Shown here: positions 48,141-59,136 of the stretch, piece after piece
How positions within the stretch are numbered: the first letter of the stretch is position 1
Layout of the letters: each line of letters begins with the position of its first letter
Assembly (NCBI RefSeq): GCF_041146395.1
Contig: NC_090989.1
Coordinates: 248,672,843 to 248,736,842 of the forward strand
Reading direction: 5' to 3'
Source: Eulemur rufifrons
Lineage: Eukaryota; Chordata; Mammalia; Primates; Lemuridae
DNA: 64,000 nt
Notes under the pieces: model-generated
Databases searched by the model: none
The model's input: the letters and a program-made list of their open reading frames with translations, nothing else
Told to the model about the DNA's origin: nothing
Translations under genes and position numbers: made by a program

Positions 48141-48468
48141 TGCTGTGGTCTGAAATCCTTATGCTGAAATGTAATCTCCATTGCAATAGTATTAAGAAAT
48201 GTGGCATTTGGGAAGTGAGTATGTCATGAGAGCTCCACCCTCATGAAAGGGATTAGCACCCTTACAAAAGAGGCTTGAGAGAGCCCATTTGCCCCATCTG
48301 CCATGTGAGGATACAGCCAGAAAGCATCATCTATGACACACAGAGCCCCCACCAGACACTGAATCTGCTGTTACTTTCCAGCATCTGGAACTGAGAAATA
48401 AATTTCCATTGTTTATAAATTGCTCAGTCTAAGGTATCTTGTTAGAGAAGCCTAAATGGACTAAGGCA
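48141..48468 (+). mobile_element. ERVL-MaLR solo LTR with exact 5-bp target duplication
   Basis: Starts 'tgctgtggtctgaaatcctt', contains 'gagctccaccctcatgaaag', 'ttagcacccttacaaaagag', 'gccccatctgccatgtgagg', 'aataaatttccattgtttat', and ends 'aatggactaaggca'. Termini are TG..CA. GCTCC lies immediately before (48136-48140) and immediately after (48469-48473), a perfect 5-bp target-site duplication that fixes the boundaries. No internal retroviral sequence is present, so it is a solo LTR. Confidence 0.93.
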
Positions 48469-48559
48469 GCTCCCTAATGTAATAGAATGCATTTCCATTC
48501 ACCAGTTGTATTAGCCCCAATTAGAGGGACTTATACTATTTAGTGGAAATTGGATGGGC

Positions 48560-48775
48560 TCTGAAACCTGACAAACCTTGACTCAAGCTCAGGTCTAGTA
48601 CTTACCAGTTGTGCATATTCATGAGCATAGTTATTAACCCCATTGTACTTCTTCATTGTATTCTTTCAACTAAAACATGATAATAAGACTTGCTTTGGAA
48701 GGTTCTTATGAGAATTGGCTACAATGAATGTAAAGAAGCTATCAAATGGTAATTTCTGAATAAATAATGAATATT
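48560..48775 (+). mobile_element. MIR SINE, sense
   Basis: 'Ctgacaaaccttgactcaag', 'tacttaccagttgtgcatat', 'attaaccccattgtacttct', 'ttcttatgagaattggctac' and 'aatgtaaagaagctatcaaa' give a near full-length MIR order. Confidence 0.82.
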
Positions 48776-49204
48776 ATATTCACAAATGTTCATATTTTCT
48801 TAGACTCCTCTCTTCGTCTAGAAGTTCAGTGAAATTCCCTGTATATGGAATAAAGTATGTCTCCTAAATATTTCTCTGCACATCCTACTTTCTGTCTTTA
48901 GGATCTATGACTTAATATAGGCTCTCAACATTTCTCATCTGAGTTACAACAGATTTCCAACTGGGAACTCTGATAAGCCATCCTGCCACATAACTCATTC
49001 TCCACAATGTAATTCACATGATTTCTCTGAGAAGTGTGTCCGATATATGACTTTTGCATAGAGACTTTGAATGACCGCCATTTGTTATGTTGGAATCAAT
49101 ACTTACTAACATTGTAAATACAACCACTACTAGTTTGATCCTTCCCATTTTTAAGCCATTTTTTTCCACAGATGCTCCTCACTACATCAGCCATAATAAT
49201 AAGT
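48776..49204. other. Unassigned sequence
   Basis: No gene or repeat recognised with confidence. Confidence 0.45.
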
Positions 49205-49440
49205 TATAATATCTACCATTTATTGATTGCCTTCTTTCTGCCAGGAACTGCACTAAATGCTAAACCAGCATTTCATCCTCAAAAAGAGCTTATAGGTTAA
49301 TACATGTACTTATCCAAATTTCATAGATGAGGAAACCAAAGTACAGAGATTTAGTAATTGAGCAGAGACTACTCAGCAAATAATTAGAGGACCCAGAATG
49401 TGAAGCCACACAATATATCACCATAGCTCTTAGTTGTATA
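49205..49440 (-). mobile_element. MIR SINE, antisense, near full length
   Basis: 'Atctaccatttattgattgc', 'ctgccaggaactgcactaaa', 'tttcatagatgaggaaacca', 'aagtacagagatttagtaat' and 'ttagaggacccagaatgtga' match antisense MIR from 3' to 5'. Confidence 0.88.
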
Positions 49441-49779
49441 CCACTGTAAATACACTGGCTTTTCAGTTCTTTGGATGTGCTTTTTAAATATCCATTCAAT
49501 TTTTCATATGTTCTTCCTGTCATGTCTTTATTATAGTTTTATTCATGCAAAAACTTCAGGGCTCGTCCTAAGTGCCTTCTACTCCCACAAGCCTTTCTTT
49601 GTTTCCTGATTGATTGCATTTACGAGATCTGTACCAATCTCTATTGCAGACCCCTCTGTCATTTCTAACTATGAGAGTAGGAGTGCTAAATTTTAATGTC
49701 ATTATTATATGGCCAATGGTATTTAAATACTTGCAGTCAATTTAGTAAATGATTATAAAACTTATATAGAGTCATATTA
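49441..49779. other. Unassigned sequence
   Basis: Possible upstream continuation of the L2 that follows; not distinct enough to call. Confidence 0.4.
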
Positions 49780-50440
49780 ATTCACTTATTTAGTCACTTG
49801 TCATACCCACATGTTTATTAACCATCTATGTGTTCCCCAACATAACATTAGTCCTTTTTCCACACAACTAGATGATCCTTATAAAATATAGGTCAAATTA
49901 TATTTCTCCATTACTTAAAATATGCAGTAGTTTATTGTTACATTTATAACAAAATCTAAACTTCTCATCTGCTCTTTCCAGGGTTAAAGCATGCAGTCTT
50001 TGTTACTATACTCTAGATATTCCACTTTTTATCTATTATTTGAATATGCCAAGTTTATTCCCTGCCTGGAGCTTTGTTATTTCTATTTCTCTATTAGTAC
50101 ATTCTTCACTTACATCTTTGCATGACTGCAACTTCATCATTTAGGTTTCAGTCAAAAATCACTTTCCTGTAGAAGTCTTCTTTTACCTTCCGTTGGCAAG
50201 CTTTATATTCACCACAACTGCCAATAATCTTTATTCCATTACCCAGATTTAATTTTGTCATAACATGTATTGCTATCACTATCATTATTTGTAATCATCT
50301 TACTTTTAAATGAATAGTTTTGTTTTTGGTCTCCCCACTAGAATATAAACTCTAAAGATAACAAATTTATTTTTACTATTCTATCTGTCCTGGATAGGAT
50401 AGTAGTAAGTATTTGATTAATATTTTTGAAAGAATAATGG
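49780..50440 (+). mobile_element. L2 LINE 3' region, sense
   Basis: 'Acaaaatctaaacttctcat', 'ccctgcctggagctttgtta', 'gtttcagtcaaaaatcactt', 'tcctgtagaagtcttctttt', 'ggtctccccactagaatata' and 'tatctgtcctggataggata' follow the L2 3' order. No frame survives. Confidence 0.82.
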
Positions 50441-50679
50441 AAAACTCACAAGTATGCATGTAAGAAATGAAGCAGGGAAAATCTATTTATATTTGAAGAA
50501 ATAATAAAAAACAATTACAAAATAATTTGCAAAGCAAATATGAAATACAAAAATTATCCATAAAGAGTACTTGGTATAGGTCAAATGAAGGTAACAAAAA
50601 TGGACCTTATTAAAGATTTTAATTTTTTATTGAAATATGTATTTTACAAATGAAAAATTATTAAAATTCTTGCAAATAT

Positions 50680-50810
50680 TTTTTTTAAAAAACATTTAAG
50701 GGGAACAAGTGTTTTTTGTTACATGGATAAATTGTATCATGCTTAAGTTGGGGCTTTCAGTGTACCCATCACCAGAATAATGTACATTGTACTCAATAGG
50801 TAGATTTTTA
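50680..50810 (-). mobile_element. L1 3'-end fragment, antisense
   Basis: 'Aaggggaacaagtgtttttt', 'tgttacatggataaattgta', 'tacccatcaccagaataatg' and 'tacattgtactcaataggta' are the antisense 3' UTR of an L1 of the primate L1MA/L1PB grade. It is heavily 5'-truncated. Confidence 0.75.
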
Positions 50811-51480
50811 AAGGTATAATGGCTAGAGTTTAGTCACCTGTTGATAAGGAAAAGCAGAGAATTTCAATAGCAATGATTTATTTGCTTTGAGTGACTAAAT
50901 TAGTAACATTACTACTAAATCTTATAGAATTCCAAGAAAATGGCATATTTTAAAATTGGAGTTTGGGGATAAGATTATTTTAGAGCTATTATATTCTAAG
51001 TGCCCATGAAGCATCCTATTAGAGACAGATGATCTAAACTTGGCTATATTTTTCTAGACCTAAGAAGATATAGTAGAGAGGGAAACATATTTGAAGATTT
51101 TGAAATGGAAGACATTGTCCCAAAAAAGCATTTAATGTTAAAAGGGAAGTTAACAATAGTCCTGGGAGAAGTAATAGAACAAGAATGAGTAAGAAAGATG
51201 GATCACACACTCCAAGAGACATGTATAAATAGTGTACAGAATGAAGTGGATAGAGAAATCAGGATGATATTACCTATGAACTAACACTTGTTCCTAACAC
51301 TACTACTTGTCCGTATGCTCCACTCTACAATTTCAAGTCTCATAAGAACAAAAGATCCTGAAATATAGGCAGGATGTGGGAGGAACACTTGTCTCCATCT
51401 GCCACCCCAGAGCCCTGTCTCCTTTCTCAAACCAATTCCACACATACTTAAATACTTTCAATGTGCCAATCGGAGCATGA
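50811..51480. other. Unassigned sequence
   Basis: No gene or repeat recognised. Confidence 0.5.
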
Positions 51481-51788
51481 CAGTTTTCTCTTGGTATCCT
51501 TGGGGGATTGGTTACAGGACCCCACAGATACCAAAATCCATGGATGCTCAAGTCCCCTATATAAAATGACATAGTATTTGCATATGTATATTTTCCTGTA
51601 TATTTTAAGTCATGTCTAGATGACTTAAAATACCTAATACAATGTAAATGCTATGTAAACAGTTGTTATACTGTATTTCTAAATTTGTATTATTGTATAC
51701 TGTTGTTATTTTTTATTGTTCTGAATATTTTTGATCCACAATTGGTTGAATTTGCAACATAGAAGCTGCATATACAGGCAGCTGACTG
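51481..51788 (+). mobile_element. Tigger-derived MITE (TcMar-Tigger non-autonomous)
   Basis: Starts with 'cagttttctcttggtatcct', includes 'accccacagataccaaaatc', 'gatgctcaagtcccctatat', 'taatacaatgtaaatgctat', and ends 'tgaatttgcaacatagaagc..ggcagctgactg'. The ends are short terminal inverted repeats beginning CAG and ending CTG; TA follows at 51789-51790, while the left dinucleotide has mutated to GA. There is no transposase; the element depended on an autonomous Tigger. An internal perfect palindrome lies at 51601-51632. Confidence 0.85.
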
Positions 51789-51790
51789 TA

Positions 51791-52967
51791 TGTAGCACAC
51801 ATTTGGCCTTTGTGTAAGAATATCTCCTCTGGTCCCAATGTTCGTTATGTGTGACTGCCTGAATTTTACCACATTCCAGGTGGTAATGAACTCAATATTT
51901 TGGATTTAGACCAATGTGTACATGACTAGGAGTTTACATGCAGCCTTTCTTGAAGTAGCCATGATTTATAAAATGTTACAAATAAGTTTTATTCTGTTAT
52001 TGTTCAATTTGGGAAGACAATGACAGGAAATATACAATCATAAAAAATAATGTTGCTTGTTTTCTTTTTAAGGCAAAGAATTGATTTAAAAAAGAGGTTA
52101 AGAATTACTGACACCAAAAAATGTACAGGGCATGCAAGTTCTCAAAGGCTTAGCTAAATATTCAAAAGATCTTCTTGAGATGAAACATAGTCTTCTATTG
52201 CTGAGTGTTAAAATATAATGCTTGTGAAGGACTTTAATGAAAAAGTAAAAATAAATACATAAAATAAAAAGAAGAAAAATATCCATTATCATATCTAGCA
52301 ATCTTGCTATAAACATGGTTTTAAGACTTCTAAATCCAAGTTGAAAAAAATAATTAAAACACAAAAATACCATAAGAAGGACAAAAATACTTTCATTTCA
52401 AATTAATTATTTGATACAAAAACAGAAATCTGTATAATCTGAAGACAGTGTTCATAAGTCAAGTACAGGAGTGGAATTTTCACTTGCTGGACTGAGCTGG
52501 ATTATTTGACGGGTTAGCCAAATTAATTACTTAATGTGTAGTGTATCACTGTGACCAAAATTTATGTGTAGGTAGCCTAACATAGAAATAACTGCTTCTA
52601 GAACTTGAGAATAGTTTAAAACTTAAAGGGACTGACTGACAAAGCCTTCACTACTAAGTGTTTGGAAAGTGCTCCCTGGAAGTGCAGGCTTTGGTTTCCT
52701 CTTGGAGATTCAGGACATCCTGTGTGACTCAGCCAATGTTGAGGATATAGATGTAATTCAATTGCAAGTCACAAAATCTTTGAAAATTGATATTCTAGTT
52801 TGTTCCATAATGAATTGGTCATTGTGAATGTAGTAGAATTGTATCTAGAGATTAACTCCGAAGCAAATCTTTTTGGAAATTGCTAGACCACCTTTAAACC
52901 ACTCTATTTTTATGTTGTGGTAGCCTAGCAATTTTCCTTAATTTTAATTATTTAAAACTCCATTTAA
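51791..52967. other. Unassigned sequence
   Basis: No gene or repeat recognised; moderately AT-rich. Confidence 0.5.
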
Positions 52968-53397
52968 TATAGGCATTTTATTGTGCTTCACTTTATTGTA
53001 CTTCCCAGATGATTTTTTTACAAATTGAGGGTTTGTGGCAAGCCAGTGTCAACCAAGTCTATCAATGTCATTTTCTCAACAGCATGTGCTCAATTCAGGT
53101 TTCTGTTTCACATTTTGGTAATACTCACAATATTTCAAACTTTCTCATTATTATTATATCTGTTATGGTGATCTATGATCTGTGATCTTTGATCTATTGT
53201 AATTCTTTTGGGCAGCCACAAACTGTACCCATATAAGACAACAAACAATCGATAAATGTTCTAACTGGTCCACCGACCCCTCATTTTCCTCTCTCCCTCT
53301 CTTCTGGTCTCCCTATTCCCCGAGACACAACAGTATTGAAATTAGGTCAATTAATAACCCCACAATGGTTTATAGGTGTTCATCTTAAAGGAAGAAT

Positions 53398-53409
53398 TAC
53401 ATGTCTCTT
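53398..53409. repeat. Target-site duplication of nested L1, left copy
   Basis: TACATGTCTCTT, identical to 53892-53903, within Tigger1 sequence on both sides. Confidence 0.85.
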
Positions 53410-53891
53410 TATATTTTTTTTTTTGAGATTTTATTTTTTTAAATTTCAGGATATTATGATGGTACAAACATTTTTGTTACATTTTATGACTTTGCCTCAC
53501 CCAAGTGGGGATTAGAGGCATATCCTTCCCCTCTACAACTCTCACCATGTCCATTAGTTGTGAGTTTACCACCACTACCACCCCCGCCCCCGCCACCAAT
53601 CTCCTAAGCCCTGGAGAATATTACTACTGTTTGAGCACCAGAGTGTTGATCAGTTAGTGCCAATTTGATGGTGAGTACATATGGAGCCTATTCTTCCATT
53701 CTTGTGATACCTCACTTCAGAGTATGGGCTCAAGTTCTATCCAGGAAAATATAAAAGGTGCTGGATCACTGTCATTTCTTATGATTGAGTAATATTCCAT
53801 TGTATGCATATACCAAATTTTAATAATCCACTCATTATGTCTAGCTTTTGATTTAAAGTAAGAGACATGTATTGACCCAAGTGCCTGACAA
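53410..53891 (-). mobile_element. L1 3' end nested in Tigger1, with rearranged 5' junction
   Basis: A T run at 53411-53424 (the L1 A tail on the minus strand) is followed by antisense 3' UTR and ORF2-terminal sequence up to 'taataatccactcatt' (53836). The 5' junction is abnormal: 53837-53870 is an inverted copy of Tigger1 sequence lying just to the right (53893-53926), and 53871-53891 contains a short L1 piece in the opposite orientation (gacccaagtgcc). The whole is bounded by a 12-bp target duplication. See the fold-back entry. Confidence 0.85.
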
Positions 53892-53926
53892 TACATGTCT
53901 CTTACTTTAAATCAAAAGCTAGACAT
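53837..53926. repeat. 38-bp perfect inverted repeat with 14-nt loop
   Basis: Arms 53837-53874 and 53889-53926 are exact reverse complements over 38 bases; the loop is 53875-53888. The right arm is Tigger1 transposase 5' coding sequence plus the L1 target duplication; the left arm is its inverted copy. Confidence 0.97.
53892..53903. repeat. Target-site duplication of nested L1, right copy
   Basis: TACATGTCTCTT, matching 53398-53409; both lie at the same point of the Tigger1 sequence. Confidence 0.85.
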
Positions 53927-55590
53927 GATTAAGCTTACTGAGGAAGGCATGTTGTAAGCCGAGATGGGCTGAAAGCTAGGCCTCTCTTGCAACAAACAGC
54001 CAAGCTGTGAATGCAAAGAAAACATTCTTGAAGGAAATTAAAAGTGCTATGCTGGTAATACATGAATAATAAGAAAGTGAAACAGCCTTAATGCTGATGT
54101 GGAGAAAAAGTTTTAGTGGTCTGAATAAAAGATCAAATCAGCCACAACATTGCCTTAAGCCAAAGCCTAATCCAGAGCAGTGCTCTAACTCTTTTTCAAT
54201 TATCTGAAGGCTGAGCGAGGTGAGGAAGCTGCAGAAGAAAAGTTTGAAGCTAGAAGAGTTTGGTTCATGAGGTTTAAGGAAAGAAGCCATCTCTATAATA
54301 TAAAAGTGCAAGGTGAAACAGCAAGTGCTGATGTAGAAGCTGCAGCAAGTTATCCAGAAGATCTAGCTAATATCATTGATGCAGGTGGTTACACCAAACA
54401 ATGGATTTTCAATGTAGATAAAACAGCCTTAAAAAAGATGATATCTAGGACTTTCATAGCTAGAGACGAAAAGTCAATGCCTGGCTTCAAAGCTTCAAAG
54501 GACAGGCTGACTCTCCTGTTAGTGGCTAATGCAGCTGGTGATTTTAAGTTGAAGCCAATGATCACTTATCATTCCAAACAACCCAGACCCCTTATAAATT
54601 ATGCTACATCTACTCTGCCTATGCTCTTTAAATGTAATAAAAAAGCCTACATAACAGAACACATGTGTATAGTAAGACTTCTTGAATATTTTAAGCCCAA
54701 TGGTGAGAAATCAGAAAAATGATTCCTTTCAAAATCTTACTGCGTATTGACAATGCACCTGGTCACCCAAGAGCTCTGATGGAGATGTATGAGGAGATTG
54801 ATGTAGCTTTCATGCCTGCTAACATAATATCCACTCTGCAGCCCAAGGATCAAAGAGTTATTTAAATTTTCAAATCTTGTTATTTAATAAATACATTTCA
54901 TAAGGCTATAGCTGTCATTGATAGTGATTCCTCTGATGAATCTGGACAAAGCAAATTGAAAACCTTCTGGAAACAATTTACCATTCTAGATTCCATCAAA
55001 AACATTCATGATTCATGAGAGGAGGTCAAAATATCCACATTAACAAGAGTCTGGAGGAAGTTGATTACAACCTTCATGGATGACTTTGAGTAGTTCAAGC
55101 CATCAGTGGAGGAAGTAACTGTAGATGTGGTAGAAATGGCAACAAAACTAGAATAAGAAGTGGGACCTGAAGATGTGACTGAATTGCTGCCACTCAAGTT
55201 TTATCATAGGAGTTTTTTTCCATTAGATGAGAAAAGAAAGTGGTTTCTTGAAATAGAATCTATTCGCGGTAGAAATTCTGTGAACATTGTTGAAATAACA
55301 ACAAAGGATTTAGAATATCACATAAACTTAGTTAATAAAACAGTGGCAGGGTTAGGGACAATTGACTTCAATTTTGAAAGAAGTTTTGCTGTGGGTAAAA
55401 TGCTATCACACAGTATTGCATGCTGGAGAGAAAAAATTTCATAAAAGGAGCAGTCAATAAATGCAGCAAATTTTGTTATGATCTTATTTTTAAAAATTGC
55501 TACAGCCACCTCCTTCTTCAACAACCAACCACCCTGAGAGTCAGCGGCCATCAACACCAAGGCAAGACCCTCTACCAGCGATTATGACTC
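53904..55590 (+). pseudogene. Tigger1 transposase pseudogene (pogo-like, DD32D)
   Basis: Coding starts before the L1 insertion, so the N-terminal DNA-binding (CENP-B-type helix-turn-helix) part is split and decayed. The longest frame, 54267-54722 (151 residues), begins the DDE catalytic domain: NVDKTA holds the first catalytic Asp (codon 54417-54419; the usual Glu two residues on is Lys), and a short deletion removes the FYWKKM-like residues after it. After a frameshift near 54720, [11 protein letters not shown] carries the second Asp (54749-54751) and LQPKDQRV the third (54848-54850), exactly 33 codons on, the DD32D spacing of the family. The frame at 55160-55444 is the C-terminal region. 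Transposition would occur in the nucleus; this copy is inactive. Confidence 0.92.
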
Positions 55591-55821
55591 CCTGAAAGCT
55601 CAGATAATCATTAGCATTTATTAGCAATGAAACACTTTTAATTAAGTTATGTGCATTTTCTTAAGACATAATGCTATTGCACACTTAAGAGACTACAGTA
55701 TAGTGTAAACTTTTATATGCGCTGGGAAAACAGAGAATTTCCATGAATGGATTTATCACAATGTTCGCTTTATGGCAGTGGTCTGGAACTGAACTTGCAA
55801 TATCTCTGAGATATGTCTGTA

Positions 55822-57000
55822 GAATACTACATATAGTTAACACAGTTAAGTGTCGGATTCTTTGATGATATTTTAATGAATAACTTATTTTTATTGCTGG
55901 AAAAATGACAGCACAGGTTGGCTGAGAACAGTACTTTACCATTTCTTGCTTCATCTCAGGATGAATAAAAAGGGTACATAGAGGAAACTGCCTGAAATAT
56001 AATCTCACCCATCACTTGGTATAATATCTGGAATAGTGACAAATACGATTTTTAGAAGTGAAGTTGGATTAGGTTAAAGAACTCACAAATAAATGATACA
56101 ATCAATATTTTAGGAAAAGAAAAATAAACAAGGATAATAATACATTTTTCTTTAAGTATTTCATTTCGTGACATAATGAATACTTATCAAAGCTCAATGA
56201 AAAGATATAAAATTCACATACCAGTTTACCTGTGATGTTTAAAACTTGAATACACACATGTATACACACAGGCTTCACAAAATTTTTTCATGGTAATGAA
56301 TCTATTCCATAATCAGGTTTTGGTTAAAAACAACATGAAATCTGGATTCCTAAAGTTTAGATTCTTTTCCTCATGCAAACTTCAGGCTCATATTTTTTCC
56401 TCCAGTAATTTAAAAACTGGAAAGAAATTTCTTGAGACTTACAAGAGATAGATAGGGCAATAATATCAACTGCAACTGGGGGGAAAAAGTCTATTTGAGA
56501 GTAGACTAAAATAAAAAAAATGTATTTTAATGTAGATCAGCATTTTCTAAATGTAGATTAGAACCATATGAAATGTTCTGAAAAACAGGAGTACAAAGTG
56601 GTATAGTTTTATGTGGCCAAATTTTGGAAAATCATAATTGCTAATTTAGTTTCTTAGAATATCACAGTGAACAGTGTTAAGAAAACATTTTTGTTTGTTA
56701 GACTGTCAATTTTAAGCTTATTTGACCAAGTATCTCTCTTTTGTTCATATAACAATTATTATCACCCTAAGAGAGTATTTGGCAGAAACACTTGAGAAAT
56801 ATTACGCCAATCAATTCAAAACTCATAGAATTCATGATGAATGTTTTTAATGGATTCTATTTAGAATATGAGTATATTTCTAGCTTTTTGTTTTTATTTC
56901 ATCACCTCTTCCTGAGTCTTCATTCCATTACCTCCCACATCTATGTTTTCCTTTATGCCGTTAATAGTACCATCTTTATCTCCAAAAACATAGAATTTTA
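55822..57000. other. Unassigned AT-rich sequence
   Basis: No gene or repeat recognised. Confidence 0.5.
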
Positions 57001-57560
57001 ATGGGAGCCTAAACATTTCCTGGGCCTCCAAATTCTTTCCTTTGTCATCTGCCTTACACATAACTGAATCGTTTCATAAATACAAATGTTCTAGCACACT
57101 CTTGTTCAAAAGATCACAATAGATAACCATCAGTACCAAGGTCAAATCAGATCAAAGTTACCATTTCAACCTCATCTCCACGTTCTTTCCTGCACAGATA
57201 TTTAGGGATACATAGCAGTCTGTTCCTGATGTCAGGAAGATGCCATGGTTATTCAGTCCTCTAAGTCTTGATGTATACCTTCTCCTACCTTGAAATATTC
57301 TTTCTTGATTTCATGTCTCCGTGTCTTTCTTACTTGTAGAGCTCTTTTTGAACCAACTTCAACTCATGATAACAACTTCCTTATTACATTTTTCTTTCTC
57401 AATTGTGTGGCATTTAAAGACTTTGCCTTGTTCCATAGCATACTATGCATCTATATACTATTTCTTGTATAGTTGTTTCTTTATAATGTTCTTTACATTT
57501 TAAAGCATCTATTTTTTACTAAATCCATTTCTGGGAGTTTTCCGATCCAGAGTCAACTAC
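57001..57560 (+). mobile_element. Possible L2-like fragment, sense
   Basis: Pyrimidine-rich sequence with 'tttcaacctcatctccacgt', 'ctttcctgcacagatattta' and 'ttttccatttctgggag'-like segments resembles the L2 3' region, but the match is weak. Short overlapping frames at 57290-57503 are AT-rich chance frames. Confidence 0.4.
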
Positions 57561-58551
57561 TTTGTTTGTTCATTAAACAAACATTATTAAGGTAATGACA
57601 TATTCTCAAAAAAAAAAAAAAAGAATGCCAAAATTTTTTTTTTTGAAAAATCAAAAATGAAAGTATTGAAGTACATTCAATGAATCTGCCCACAATCATC
57701 TTTAAATTTTAATTCTATCACAATAGTACTATTGCAAAATAGCATGATCATAATATACATTTGGGATATAGGCTAGAAGGAAATATGACAAGTGAATACT
57801 CTCTCAGTGTCCTAAACTCAACGGGGTCATAAAATTCCAAAAAGCTTATTCAAGCATTTTGTGAAAGCACTCCTTTAATGACTAGGACAGAATTATTTTC
57901 TAGAGATTGGTTGGTTTCCTTGAGAGAAGATACTAACAGGGGTTTTCCTGCATCGAAACCTTCTTCCCCCCACCTTGCAGATGAAGGATAATTTGTCTTT
58001 TACAGTGATAGCTCAGTTTCTCTATGAAATCAGCTTCCTTTCTTTTTGCTTTTGTCATTCTTTTTCTCTTATTCTCTTGGAAAACCTTGGCAATTGAATG
58101 ATCACAAAAGAATATATATTGTGTGATTATGTGTTCATTTTTAAATATCTAATAGAAATAAAGAGTTACAGATTTCCAAAAGAAAAATTTAAAAATTGCA
58201 ACTGAATTTATTTCTATTATATATTGATTCTTTTGAAACTTTTCTAGATAAAACTGTAATTCATAAAAAAGGTCTATCTGGATTTCAGTAATAACCATAA
58301 TTGCTAAATAAGAAAAGCAAGCCATTCAGTGATTTTTTCATAACTTTAGGATTCTTGAACATTTGGTATAGTAATACAGAGGTGTATAAATAATGATAAA
58401 GAGAGTTCATGGAATATCCCTAATAAATTGATGATTCACTAGACAGATCAGATGAATTTAATGTTAATTTCTTCCTGATTTTACCCTTTGTAAAAGTAGC
58501 ATTAATATAATATATTACTTAGTACTAAACTTGATTTGACTTCTCAGGTTT
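57561..58551. other. Unassigned AT-rich sequence
   Basis: A15 at about 57607-57621 and T12 at about 57634-57645 face each other; no retroposon body is recognised between or around them. Confidence 0.5.
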
Positions 58552-59136
58552 AAAAAAATTTTCTTGGGATACTTCACTTAGTAGAATAGGTTCCAACTCT
58601 TTCCAGGAAAATGCAAGAGGTGCTATATCACCATTGTTTCTTATAGCTGAGTAGTACTCCATGGTATACATATACCACATTTTATTAATCCACTCATGTA
58701 TTGATGGGCACTTGGGTTATTTCCACATCTTTGCAATTGTGAATTGTGCTGCTATAAACATTCAGGTGCAGATATCTTTGTTATAGAATGTCTTTTGTTG
58801 TTTTGGGTAGATGCCCAATAATGGGATTGCTGGATCAAATGGTAGGTCTACTTGTATCTGTTTACTCACCATCAAATTGGTTTCACTGATCATCCCCTAA
58901 GAGCACATTTAAGAATAACATTGATCAGGTGTAAGGCAGATGTGGGTGGGGGAGGGGATAGGTGTATACATACATAATGAGTGCGATGCACACTGTCTAG
59001 GGGACGGGCACGCTTGAAGCTCTGACTCAGGTGGGGGTTGGGGGGCAAGGTAAATATACGTAACCTAAACTTTTGTACCCCCACAATATGCTGAAATAAG
59101 AATAACAAAAATAATAATAATAAAAAAAAATTTTCT
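58552..59136 (+). mobile_element. Twin-primed short L1 insertion with target duplication
   Basis: The right part (about 58861-59123) is the strepsirrhine-type L1 3' UTR in sense, ending in an A-rich tail. The left part (58565-58860) is the immediately upstream L1 segment, the ORF2 C-terminal end, in reverse. The two are contiguous in L1 coordinates except for about 25 bp. AAAAAAATTTTCT at 58552-58564 and again at 59124-59136 is a 13-bp target duplication consistent with TTTT/AA endonuclease cleavage, although the A tail makes the exact left limit of the right copy ambiguous. Confidence 0.92.

Larger units (their letters stand above)
52970..55819 (+). mobile_element. Tigger1 DNA transposon, nearly full length, interrupted by L1
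   Basis: The element runs from a degraded terminal repeat (TAGGCAT at 52970) to the opposite end 'atatctctgagatatgtctg' (55819), with TA target duplications at 52968-52969 and 55820-55821. Removing the L1 insertion leaves about 2.36 kb, close to a full-length Tigger1 (about 2.4 kb). Subterminal sequence (53130-53400), the transposase gene and the 3' subterminal region (55440-55819) are all present. It belongs to the pogo-like branch of Tc1/mariner and is long dead. Confidence 0.93.

Noticed and set aside
57601..57650. A15 and T12 runs as possible processed pseudogene tail
   Set aside because: No retroposed body or target duplication could be identified next to them.
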